Positions 1 to 5,921 of a DNA stretch of 11,078 bases are shown here, piece after piece (within the stretch, counting starts at the first letter, position 1; every line of letters begins with the position of its first letter). Made by a program: the position numbers and the translations under genes. The DNA comes from an uncultured Granulicatella sp. (lineage in GTDB: Bacteria > Bacillota > Bacilli > Lactobacillales > Aerococcaceae): positions 1 to 11,078 of the forward strand of contig CALATC010000168.1 of assembly GCA_937891475.1 (NCBI GenBank), given 5' to 3'. The notes under the pieces are model-generated. The model was given only the letters and a program-made list of their open reading frames with translations, was not told the origin of the DNA and did no database searches.

Positions 1-25
1 TCAAGAATCGTAAATAGTATCTATC

Positions 26-65
26 GGTGAAGCATCCTTTTTAGATGCTTCACCATAAATTTTTT
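26..65 (+). terminator. Terminator-like hairpin before the YitT-type gene
   Basis: A perfect 11-bp stem (26-36 with 44-54, GGTGAAGCATC pairing with GATGCTTCACC) closes a 7-nt loop and is followed by ATAAATTTTTT. It looks like an intrinsic terminator for a gene lying to the left; possible last codons with stops at 15-17 or 28-30 can be read. It ends only 14 nt before the next start codon at 69, so it could also work as an attenuator in that gene's leader. Confidence 0.6.
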
Positions 66-68
66 GAA

Positions 69-2432
69 ATGAACTGGTTTAATAAATTTGAAGATAAATG
101 GAATGGATTATCAAGTACAATACTGATAATCCTAGGGAACTTAATCTATGCGTTCAGCATAAACCTTCTAATTACACCGATGCATCTTTATAACGGTGGC
201 TTTCTTGGAATATCCCAGATTGTAAGATATTTAATTGTCGCTAATACTGGCGTTAGAACGATATATGGACTTGATTTCACGGGTATTATCTACTTCTTGA
301 TAAATATTCCCTTATTTTTGTATGCGTACTCATCAGCTGGCTTTAAATTTGCGACAAAGACCCTGATTTCAATAGGTATATCGTCGGTTTGCCTTACGCT
401 TGTCCCAGTACCAAAGGTCCCTTATATTGATGACTACCTAACTGCGTGCGTGGTAGCAGGTGTTATCGGAGGAATAGGAACCGGAATGATTTTAAGGGGT
501 GGAAGTTCCACTGGTGGCCCAGACATCATTGCAGTGTGCATGGCAAAAAAGAATCCAAACGTTAGTGTAGGGATGCTTAATAATGTTGTGAATTTTGCTG
601 TATATGGTTGTTGCTTATTGCTATTTAATGTAAAGATAGCAGTTTATTCCTTCATTTACTCTGCTATCAAAGCGATGTTTATCGATAGGATGCACACCCA
701 AAATATCAAGACAGAGGTGCTGATTATTACTAAGGAAGAAGGCATCGAAAAAATTCTTACTGAAGAATTAAACAGAGGTGTTACTAGCTGGAAGGGAACA
801 GGAGCATATACAGGAGATGAGGTAAATATAATTCTAACGCTCGTCTCAAAATATGAAATTGAACAGTTAAAAGAAAAAATTGAACAGCAAAGAACGTTAC
901 AATTTGAAGAAAAAGAATTAGATACTAAAATGAATCGACTAAAAGAGGAAAAAGAAAAAATCAATCACCATTCTAAAAATCAAAGTCCCACTAATCATCG
1001 ATTTAATATTACGGGAGTTTTGATTTTTAGTGCAGTAGTGACTAGTCTTGCATCTATTTTACTACTATCAAATCCAGTATTTAGAGCTATTGGAGTAGTC
1101 ATTGGAGTCATGATTAGTTTACCTAGTTGGATGTATGAAAAAAAATCTGTTTATACGAGTCAAATTCATGAGTATTTTTCAGCAAGATTAGAAGAAATTA
1201 CTGATGAATTAGAGAAGTATACTTTACAAAGTAAAAATAATAAAGAAAAACTTGAAAAAATTGCTCAGGAATTATTTAGTTGGAAAAATAAATATGGCTA
1301 TACTAATTCTAACATTTCAGTAGAACAACTTTGCCAAGGAGATGTATTAAAATCTCTTAGATACTTTGTTGAACAAAGAAAAACAAAAGAAGTAACACTT
1401 CGTCAAATTGAAAAAGAATTAACTCAATTACAGATGAACTGGCAGTGGGTTTTTGAAGTGAAAAAAGAAACTATTCCAAATACAATTGAATTAGAATGGA
1501 AAGTGTTGAAGAAAATCATTCAAGAAGTTCACAATTCTTATCAGAAAGAAATGCTTCAAATGAATGAAGGGTTAAAATTACAAGAGCAAATCCAACAATT
1601 GTATATTGATAAGCAATTATTAGAAAATCAAAAGATATCGATATTAAAGAAAGCAAATGTTCAAAATGTCGAAGAATTTTATCAAAAAGATGAAGCATAT
1701 GAAAGAAATCGACTGTTGATTCAAGAATATACTCAGCTAAAGCAACAATTACAAGATTATTTAGAAGAATTGGAAGCAATACAAAGTAAAGAAGAATTGG
1801 AACAAAGAATGGAGAGTTCACATCACTCATTGTTAAAGCTTCTTCAAAAAAATCAATCTTTAATAGAAGAACAAGCACAAAAATTACAACAAATTCAACA
1901 ATTAGTAACAGATGGAACTTATCATGAACAACTGATTGAATTTGAATTATGGAAGGCAGAAGTTGAAGAACAATTAGTTGAATGGGCGAGTTGTTTATAC
2001 GCTTCAAAATGGATTTTAGAAAGTTTACAAAAACAGTTACCATCACAAACTAATGAAGTCATAGAGGATGCTAGTCGTTACTTCAATCGATTAACCCAAG
2101 GCAGATATCAAGAAATTCGTATTCAGAATATGAAAGTTGTTGTAAAAAATAAGGATGAAAAATGGTTATTTGCTAGTGAATTGTCTAGAGGTACATTAGA
2201 TCAATTATTAGTCAGTATTCGTTTAGCATTTATTGAAAATCTTTCTTCCAAAATAGCATTACCTCTATTAATCGATGATGGTTTTGTTAATTTTGATAGT
2301 GAACGTAAACAGATTATGTTACAATTAATTAAAGAGCTTTCAAGTAAAGTACAAGTAATCTATTTTTCATTAGATGATGAACCTTTTACGATTGCTGAAA
2401 CACCTGCTAGCCTCATTAGGCTACAAAGATAG
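69..2432 (+). CDS. Chimeric ORF: YitT-family membrane protein (5' part) fused to C-terminal half of YhaN-like ATPase
   Basis: One open frame encodes two unrelated protein pieces. Residues 1 to about 268 are a YitT/DUF161 membrane protein with about five hydrophobic segments, the family-typical GGSSTGGPDI motif, and a following DUF2179 domain that is cut short. Residues from about 275 are the C-terminal half of a YhaN-type SMC/Rad50-like ATPase. This part has two adjacent membrane segments (about 310-357), a long coiled coil, an ABC-signature-like LSRGTLDQL (about 705-713) and a Walker B strand LPLLIDDG (about 731-738). The N-terminal ATPase lobe with Walker A is absent, so the ATPase cannot be complete; YhaN proteins are usually about 900 residues or more. 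Codon use changes at the junction: the first part uses many ATA, CTT and CTA codons, the second almost only TTA for Leu. The start is set at ATG 69 because an earlier in-frame ATG (45) lies inside a terminator stem. No good ribosome binding site precedes 69. The adjacent yhaM supports the identity of the second half. A cross-genome chimera, possibly from assembly, is the likeliest explanation. Confidence 0.75.
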   Translation: MNWFNKFEDKWNGLSSTILIILGNLIYAFSINLLITPMHLYNGGFLGISQIVRYLIVANTGVRTIYGLDFTGIIYFLINIPLFLYAYSSAGFKFATKTLISIGISSVCLTLVPVPKVPYIDDYLTACVVAGVIGGIGTGMILRGGSSTGGPDIIAVCMAKKNPNVSVGMLNNVVNFAVYGCCLLLFNVKIAVYSFIYSAIKAMFIDRMHTQNIKTEVLIITKEEGIEKILTEELNRGVTSWKGTGAYTGDEVNIILTLVSKYEIEQLKEKIEQQRTLQFEEKELDTKMNRLKEEKEKINHHSKNQSPTNHRFNITGVLIFSAVVTSLASILLLSNPVFRAIGVVIGVMISLPSWMYEKKSVYTSQIHEYFSARLEEITDELEKYTLQSKNNKEKLEKIAQELFSWKNKYGYTNSNISVEQLCQGDVLKSLRYFVEQRKTKEVTLRQIEKELTQLQMNWQWVFEVKKETIPNTIELEWKVLKKIIQEVHNSYQKEMLQMNEGLKLQEQIQQLYIDKQLLENQKISILKKANVQNVEEFYQKDEAYERNRLLIQEYTQLKQQLQDYLEELEAIQSKEELEQRMESSHHSLLKLLQKNQSLIEEQAQKLQQIQQLVTDGTYHEQLIEFELWKAEVEEQLVEWASCLYASKWILESLQKQLPSQTNEVIEDASRYFNRLTQGRYQEIRIQNMKVVVKNKDEKWLFASELSRGTLDQLLVSIRLAFIENLSSKIALPLLIDDGFVNFDSERKQIMLQLIKELSSKVQVIYFSLDDEPFTIAETPASLIRLQR
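862..890 (+). other. Junction between YitT-derived and YhaN-derived sequence
   Basis: Up to about KYEIEQLKE the protein follows the DUF2179 domain of YitT proteins. Directly afterwards it becomes the charged coiled coil of YhaN. The bases here contain two near-repeats, ATTGAACAGTTAAAAGAA and AAAATTGAACAGCAAAGAA, which could supply the short homology for a real recombination or for a false assembly join. The exact break cannot be fixed without the two parental genes. Confidence 0.6.
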
Positions 2433-2447
2433 AAAGAAGAGGAATTC

Positions 2448-3404
2448 ATGGTAAAAAAATTATATGATTATGCAGTAGATGAAGCATTAGAATTGTTTTT
2501 ATTAATAAAAACAGCTGATGTGAGATTAGCCAAAAATGGGAAACCTTTTTTAGCTTTTACATTCCAAGATAAGTCTGGACAAATGGATGGAAAATACTGG
2601 TCTGCAACACCTGAAGAAATTGAACGCTTCTCATCAGGAAGTATTGTTCATTTAGTTGGAAAAAGAGAAATTTTTAATGGAATGCCTCAAATTAAAATTA
2701 CAGGACTACGTTTAGCAAGACCAGAATTTGGGGAACCAAGTGAAGTTTCAGATTTCTTAGAGCATGCTCCTATGAAAAGAGAAGAAATGGAAGAAGAGTT
2801 AAATTCTATTCTGTTTGAAATCATTAATCCAGTCATGAGAAGAATTGTGCATAAAATTTTAGGGAAGTATCAACAAGATTTCTTTGAATACCCTGCGGCT
2901 AAACGACACCATCATGCTTTTGCTGGGGGATTAAGTTATCATACATTATCAATGTTACGTTTAGCAAAATCTATTGCAGAACAATACCCTGAAGTGAATC
3001 GTTCATTACTCTTATCAGGAGTTCTATTACATGATATCGGTAAGATTATTGAATTATCTGGAGCTATTGGAACAGAATATACACTTAAAGGGAAATTAAT
3101 GGGTCATATTGTGTTAATGGATGAAGAAATTACAAAAGCCTGTGAAGAATTAGATATTGATCAAAGCCATGAAGATGTTGTTTTATTAAAACATTTAGTA
3201 TTAGCACACCATGGTAAATTAGAATATGGTTCGCCAGTTCGTCCATTATTATTAGAGGCAGAGATTTTACATCATGTTGACTTAATGGATGCAAGTGTCA
3301 CAATGATTACATCAGCTTTACAAAAGACAGAACCAGGACAATTTAGTGAACGAATTTTTGGTCTGGACAATCGAACATTTTATAAACCACGTACTGTAGA
3401 GTAG
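2448..3404 (+). CDS. yhaM: 3'-5' exoribonuclease YhaM family (OB-fold plus HD domain)
   Basis: This 318-residue protein has the length and domain order of YhaM/Cbf1, a cytoplasmic 3'-5' exonuclease of Firmicutes acting on RNA and single-stranded DNA. An N-terminal OB-fold (about 14-92) carries the typical LAKNGKPFLAFTFQDKSG stretch. A C-terminal metal-dependent HD phosphohydrolase domain follows, with candidate metal ligands H165 (SYHT), H195-D196 (LLHDIGK), H254-H255 (LAHHG) and D278 (HHVDLMDA). All key HD residues are present, so it should be active. ATG 2448 is preceded by AGAAGAGGA at good spacing. It starts 15 nt after the YhaN-like reading frame, the yhaN-yhaM order seen in Bacilli, and is followed at once by a terminator. 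The family assignment is firm; the substrate range is inferred from the family. Confidence 0.93.
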   Translation: MVKKLYDYAVDEALELFLLIKTADVRLAKNGKPFLAFTFQDKSGQMDGKYWSATPEEIERFSSGSIVHLVGKREIFNGMPQIKITGLRLARPEFGEPSEVSDFLEHAPMKREEMEEELNSILFEIINPVMRRIVHKILGKYQQDFFEYPAAKRHHHAFAGGLSYHTLSMLRLAKSIAEQYPEVNRSLLLSGVLLHDIGKIIELSGAIGTEYTLKGKLMGHIVLMDEEITKACEELDIDQSHEDVVLLKHLVLAHHGKLEYGSPVRPLLLEAEILHHVDLMDASVTMITSALQKTEPGQFSERIFGLDNRTFYKPRTVE

Positions 3405-3406
3405 AA

Positions 3407-3441
3407 AATAAAAGTCTGTTTATCAGACTTTTATTTTTTTT
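3407..3441 (+). terminator. Intrinsic terminator after yhaM
   Basis: A 12-bp perfect stem (3407-3418 with 3424-3435, AATAAAAGTCTG pairing with CAGACTTTTATT) has the loop TTTAT and runs into an uninterrupted T tract to 3441. It starts three bases after the yhaM stop codon and separates the yhaN-yhaM unit from the reductase operon. Confidence 0.9.
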
Positions 3442-3452
3442 GAGCAAAACTA

Positions 3453-3481
3453 TTTACAAAATTATAAAAGAGGTATATGAT
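3453..3481 (+). promoter_or_regulatory. SigA-type promoter of the reductase-Rrf2-GNAT operon
   Basis: TTTACA (3453-3458) and TATGAT (3476-3481) are separated by exactly 17 nt, close to the vegetative sigma factor consensus. Transcription should start near 3488. It lies just after the yhaM terminator and 46 nt before the reductase start codon. Confidence 0.75.
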
Positions 3482-3483
3482 AC

Positions 3484-3510
3484 TAACTGTAATCAAAATT
3501 ATTACATTTA
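3484..3510 (+). promoter_or_regulatory. Palindromic operator candidate over the transcription start
   Basis: An inverted repeat, TAACTGTAAT then CAAAATT then ATTACATTTA, matches at 9 of 10 positions per arm, with a perfect TGTAAT/ATTACA core (3488-3493 and 3501-3506). It begins two bases after the -10 box and covers the predicted start site, the expected place for a repressor. The Rrf2-family regulator encoded in the same operon is the natural candidate to bind it. That link is inference. Confidence 0.5.
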
Positions 3511-3526
3511 AAGAAAGGTGATTCAT

Positions 3527-4891
3527 ATGTCAAAAAACGTTAAAAATATTATTATTGGATTTGGTAAAGCAGGTAAAACAATTGCTGCTTACTTAGGAAC
3601 ACAAGGAGAAGAAACAGTCTTAATTGAAAAATCTCCTGTAATGTATGGTGGTACATGTATTAATGTTGGATGTATTCCAACTAAAAAAATTGCAACTGCA
3701 GCTGCTCGTAAAAAATATAGCCAAGAAGATGCAGCAAGTTATTATCAAAAATCAATTCAAGAGAAAAAAGCTTTAATTGCAGCATTAAATCAAGCAAACT
3801 ATCAAAAAGTTAATTCAGCTCCAAATGTAACAATTGTAGATGGATTTGGTCGTTTTGTAGATGAACATACAGTTGCTGTGGATACTGCAAATGGTGTAGA
3901 AGAATATGTTGCAGAAAGAATCTTTATTAATACAGGTGGTACTCCATTTATCCCACCAATCGAAGGATTAAAAGTTGGAGGACCAATTCACACAAATGAA
4001 ACAATTATGGATTTAGAAGAATTCCCAGAATCAGTTGTGATTGTTGGTAGTGGATTTATCGGATTAGAATTTGCAGCAACATATGCACAATTCGGTTCAA
4101 AAGTAACAGTTGTAGATGTATTCGATGCATTTATTCCTCGTGAAGATGATGATGTTTCAGCAGCGGTTAAAGAACGTTTAGAAGAAATGGGCGTTACTTT
4201 TGAATTAGGAATTTCTGTTAAAAAAGTTGAAACAGAAGATAACAAAGCAACAGTTTACTATGCTAAAAATGATGAAGAAAAAGTACTTGTTGCAGATGCA
4301 GTTTTAGTAGCAACTGGTAGAAAACCAAATATCCAAGGCTTAGACTTAGAAAAAGCTGGTGTTGAATTATCTGAACGTGGTGCTATTAAAGTAAATGAAT
4401 TTTTACAAACAAATAAACCACATATCTTTGCATTAGGTGATGTAAATGGTGGACCTCAATTCACATTTATTTCATTAGATGACTTCAGAATCGTGAAAAA
4501 CTTCTTAGCAGGAAATAAAGAATATTCAACTAAAGAACGTTCATTAATTCCAACTTCAACATTTATTAGCCCTACATTATCAAGTGTTGGTTTAAATGAA
4601 AAAGCAGCTCAAGCAGCAGGAATTCCTGTGAAAGTTGCTAAATTACCAATGGCTGCTGTTCCAAAAGCAAAAATTTTAGGAAACCAAGTTGGATTCTATA
4701 AAGTTTTAGTACATGAACAAACAAATGAAATTGTTGGTGCAACATTATTTGCAGAAGAATCTCATGAAGTAATTAATATCATTGCAACTGCTATTAAAGC
4801 GAAATTACCTTATACAGCTTTACGTGATCAAATCTTTACTCACCCAACAATGGCAGAAGCATTAAATGATGTATTTGGATTAATCAAATAG
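3527..4891 (+). CDS. har: RclA/Har-type FAD-dependent disulfide reductase (probable hypothiocyanous acid reductase)
   Basis: This 454-residue class I pyridine nucleotide-disulfide oxidoreductase has an N-terminal FAD dinucleotide fold (IIIGFGKAGKT, about 8-18) and the redox-active pair C44 and C49 in GGTCINVGCIPTKK. A second NAD(P)H fold is VVIVGSGFIGLEFA (about 169-182), the second FAD motif is IFALGDVNGG (about 301-310), and the dimerisation domain ends with the His-Glu pair H439/E444 in HPTMAEAL. Dihydrolipoamide dehydrogenase and glutathione reductase share this fold. The CINVGCIPTK form and the adjacent Rrf2 gene fit the RclA / S. aureus MerA / S. pneumoniae Har group, which reduces hypothiocyanous acid with NAD(P)H. 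A mercuric reductase is unlikely because there is no heavy-metal N-terminal domain and no C-terminal Cys pair. ATG 3527 is preferred over an upstream in-frame GTG (3518) because AAAGGTG sits six bases before it. Confidence 0.8.
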   Translation: MSKNVKNIIIGFGKAGKTIAAYLGTQGEETVLIEKSPVMYGGTCINVGCIPTKKIATAAARKKYSQEDAASYYQKSIQEKKALIAALNQANYQKVNSAPNVTIVDGFGRFVDEHTVAVDTANGVEEYVAERIFINTGGTPFIPPIEGLKVGGPIHTNETIMDLEEFPESVVIVGSGFIGLEFAATYAQFGSKVTVVDVFDAFIPREDDDVSAAVKERLEEMGVTFELGISVKKVETEDNKATVYYAKNDEEKVLVADAVLVATGRKPNIQGLDLEKAGVELSERGAIKVNEFLQTNKPHIFALGDVNGGPQFTFISLDDFRIVKNFLAGNKEYSTKERSLIPTSTFISPTLSSVGLNEKAAQAAGIPVKVAKLPMAAVPKAKILGNQVGFYKVLVHEQTNEIVGATLFAEESHEVINIIATAIKAKLPYTALRDQIFTHPTMAEALNDVFGLIK

Positions 4892-4901
4892 AGGAATCAA
4901 A

Positions 4902-5336
4902 ATGGGAAACGACTTTATAGTGATCATCCATTGTTTAACCTATTTATCTGTTCATTGTGATAGAAGATTCTCTAGCCAACAATTAGCGCATAATGCATGT
5001 AGCAATCCTGTTATTGTGCGAAAAGTAATGAGTTTAGCTTCTTCTAAAGGATATGTTGATGTTGTTAATGGAGCTAATGGGGGATATAAAATTCAAGTAG
5101 ATCCAAAAGATATTTCACTAGGGGATTTATTTATACTCGTTGGTGAAGATCAACGATTAAAGAAACAGTATCAATCTTCTCTGGATGAAGTTTGTCTTGT
5201 AGCGAATCATATTTGTAGTGTCTTTTCTGATTTGCAGGATAAACAAATTCAAAATCAAATAGATTTTTATCAAAAACAGAGTATATTCGATATTGTACAA
5301 CGATTGCAAAAAAAGTCTGAAAAAGTCGAAGTTTAG
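4902..5336 (+). CDS. Rrf2-family redox-sensing transcriptional regulator (HypR-like)
   Basis: The 144-residue protein has the Rrf2 winged helix: an N-terminal helix (residues about 5-18), recognition helix region NPVIVRKVM (35-43) and wing GANGGYKI (57-64), then a dimerisation helix and a variable tail. It has five cysteines (11, 19, 33, 98, 105). C33, just before the recognition helix, and C98, in the dimer region, match the spacing reported for the redox pair (Cys33-Cys99') of S. aureus HypR, which controls the hypR-merA operon. The three-Cys pattern of Fe-S members such as IscR and NsrR is not clear here, so a thiol switch is more likely than a cluster. The gene begins 10 nt after the reductase stop with GAGGA as ribosome binding site, so the two are co-transcribed. 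The probable target is the palindrome at 3484-3510, giving autoregulation (inference). Confidence 0.85.
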   Translation: MGNDFIVIIHCLTYLSVHCDRRFSSQQLAHNACSNPVIVRKVMSLASSKGYVDVVNGANGGYKIQVDPKDISLGDLFILVGEDQRLKKQYQSSLDEVCLVANHICSVFSDLQDKQIQNQIDFYQKQSIFDIVQRLQKKSEKVEV

Positions 5337-5360
5337 GATTAGATTGAAGGAGTGAGTTTA

Positions 5361-5630
5361 ATGGAATTTGTAAAAGAAGAAAATGCATTTAGACATTATA
5401 ATGCAGTAGGTGAAGTGGATGCTGAAATTACATTTCAAGTTGAAAAAGATGTATTGATTGCTGATCATACTTTTGTAGATCCAACTTATCGAGGACAAGG
5501 AATTGGAAAATTACTAGTCGATAAATTAGCGGATTATGCAAGGGAAAATCAGAAGAAAATCCATCCAACATGTTCATATGTCGTTAATTTATTTAAAAAA
5601 TATGACGAATATAGTGATGTGAAAATATAA
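5361..5630 (+). CDS. Small GCN5-related N-acetyltransferase domain protein (NATD1/YjdJ type)
   Basis: An 89-residue single-domain protein of the short GNAT family (Pfam Gcn5-related, PF14542 type). It shows the acetyl-CoA pyrophosphate-binding loop RGQGIGKLL, preceded by DHTFVDPTY, and the family-typical HPTCSYV with its conserved Cys, followed by a short tail. Members are full-length at about 90-100 residues, so this is not a fragment. The natural substrate of the family is not established. ATG 5361 is chosen over an in-frame GTG at 5352 because GAAGGAG (5346-5352) ends eight bases before it. It lies 24 nt after the Rrf2 gene and closes the operon. No separate terminator follows, so its transcript may run into the terminator at 5790-5819. 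Placement in the operon suggests a role in the oxidant response, by association only. Confidence 0.8.
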   Translation: MEFVKEENAFRHYNAVGEVDAEITFQVEKDVLIADHTFVDPTYRGQGIGKLLVDKLADYARENQKKIHPTCSYVVNLFKKYDEYSDVKI

Positions 5631-5642
5631 AAAAAGTTAAAA

Positions 5643-5696
5643 TTCATAAAAGTATCACGAATAATTCACAAAAAATTCACATTTTACCTTTATGAT
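5643..5696 (+). promoter_or_regulatory. PhoP-box-like tandem repeats plus -10 element driving a candidate small RNA
   Basis: Four hexamers lie exactly 11 bp apart: TTCATA (5643), ATCACG (5654), TTCACA (5665) and TTCACA (5676). The last two are identical, the first differs by one base, the second by two. They match the published PhoP box pattern TT(A/T/C)ACA with about 5-bp spacers. Nine bases later comes a good -10 box, TATGAT (5691-5696), with no consensus -35. With a start near 5703 the repeats cover about -60 to -22, the classical position for PhoP-activated promoters. Another OmpR-type regulator with 11-bp spacing remains possible. Confidence 0.55.
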
Positions 5697-5702
5697 ACAG
5701 CC

Positions 5703-5819
5703 ATACCCAATAAAACACCTAAGGTTTACTTCTCCCAAATAAAAAATGAACTCCCAACATTTTTTATTAGTAAACCCTCCTAACCTTTTCCCGTTGTTAG
5801 AAATAGCAACGGGTTTTTT
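5703..5819 (+). ncRNA. Candidate trans-acting small RNA with two exposed CTCCCA motifs
   Basis: The intergenic stretch holds a compact fold. An outer helix GGTTTACT/AGTAAACC (5723-5730 with 5769-5776) stacks on an 11-bp inner helix AATAAAAAATG/CATTTTTTATT (5738-5748 with 5758-5768). The 5' bulge (5731-5737) and the apical loop (5749-5757) each show CTCCCA unpaired. A single-stranded CCCTCCTAACC (5775-5785) then leads into a strong terminator. C-rich unpaired motifs that pair with Shine-Dalgarno sequences are the hallmark of Gram-positive small RNAs such as RsaE/RoxS and the streptococcal csRNAs. The predicted length is about 117 nt. The 5' end is inferred from the -10 box. It matches no family I can name. 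A structured 3' untranslated region of the preceding operon is the main alternative. Confidence 0.55.
5790..5819 (+). terminator. Strong intrinsic terminator of the small RNA / reductase operon
   Basis: A 10-bp stem (CCCGTTGTTA 5790-5799 with TAGCAACGGG 5804-5813, one G-U pair) is capped by a GAAA tetraloop and followed by six T residues. It probably ends the candidate small RNA and any readthrough from the acetyltransferase gene. Confidence 0.9.
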
Positions 5820-5864
5820 GGTTGTAAAAATCGTTAGGGAATAATTAAATTTTAATCATAAGTG

Positions 5865-5893
5865 TTGGAAGTTTTGAAAAGAAATAGTATAGT
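5865..5893 (+). promoter_or_regulatory. Probable promoter of the methyltransferase-sortase-LacI unit
   Basis: TTGGAA (5865-5870) and TATAGT (5888-5893) are 17 nt apart. An overlapping alternative, TTGAAA (5874-5879) with TATTAT (5898-5903) at 18 nt, is equally possible. Both lie between the strong terminator and the ribosome binding site at 5911. Confidence 0.5.
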
Positions 5894-5921
5894 TAATTAT
5901 TATAAGAATAAAGGAGAAATT

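Noticed and set aside
656..964. Minus-strand frame of 102 codons
   Set aside because: It is antisense to the fused YitT/YhaN frame, rich in Ser and Phe as expected for the complement of Glu/Lys codons, and has no ribosome binding site.
1516..2046. Minus-strand frame of 176 codons that looks hydrophobic
   Set aside because: It is the antisense of the YhaN coiled coil (GAA/CAA/TTA codons give Phe/Leu/Val-rich shadows) and has no recognisable domain.
3988..4245. Minus-strand frame inside the reductase gene
   Set aside because: It lies entirely opposite a well-supported CDS and has no start signals.
3527..4891. Mercuric reductase as the identity of the flavoprotein
   Set aside because: There is no N-terminal heavy-metal domain, no C-terminal Cys pair and no MerR-type regulator nearby.
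5654..5696. Inverted repeat GTATCA...TGATAC around the phased repeats
   Set aside because: The six-base arms are far apart and one overlaps the -10 box; the 11-bp direct repeats account for the region more simply.
5746..5844. Small 32-codon ORF starting MNSQHFLLVN inside the small RNA region
   Set aside because: Its ATG is buried in the inner helix, it has no ribosome binding site, and it reads straight through the terminator stem, so the structure explains the sequence better.
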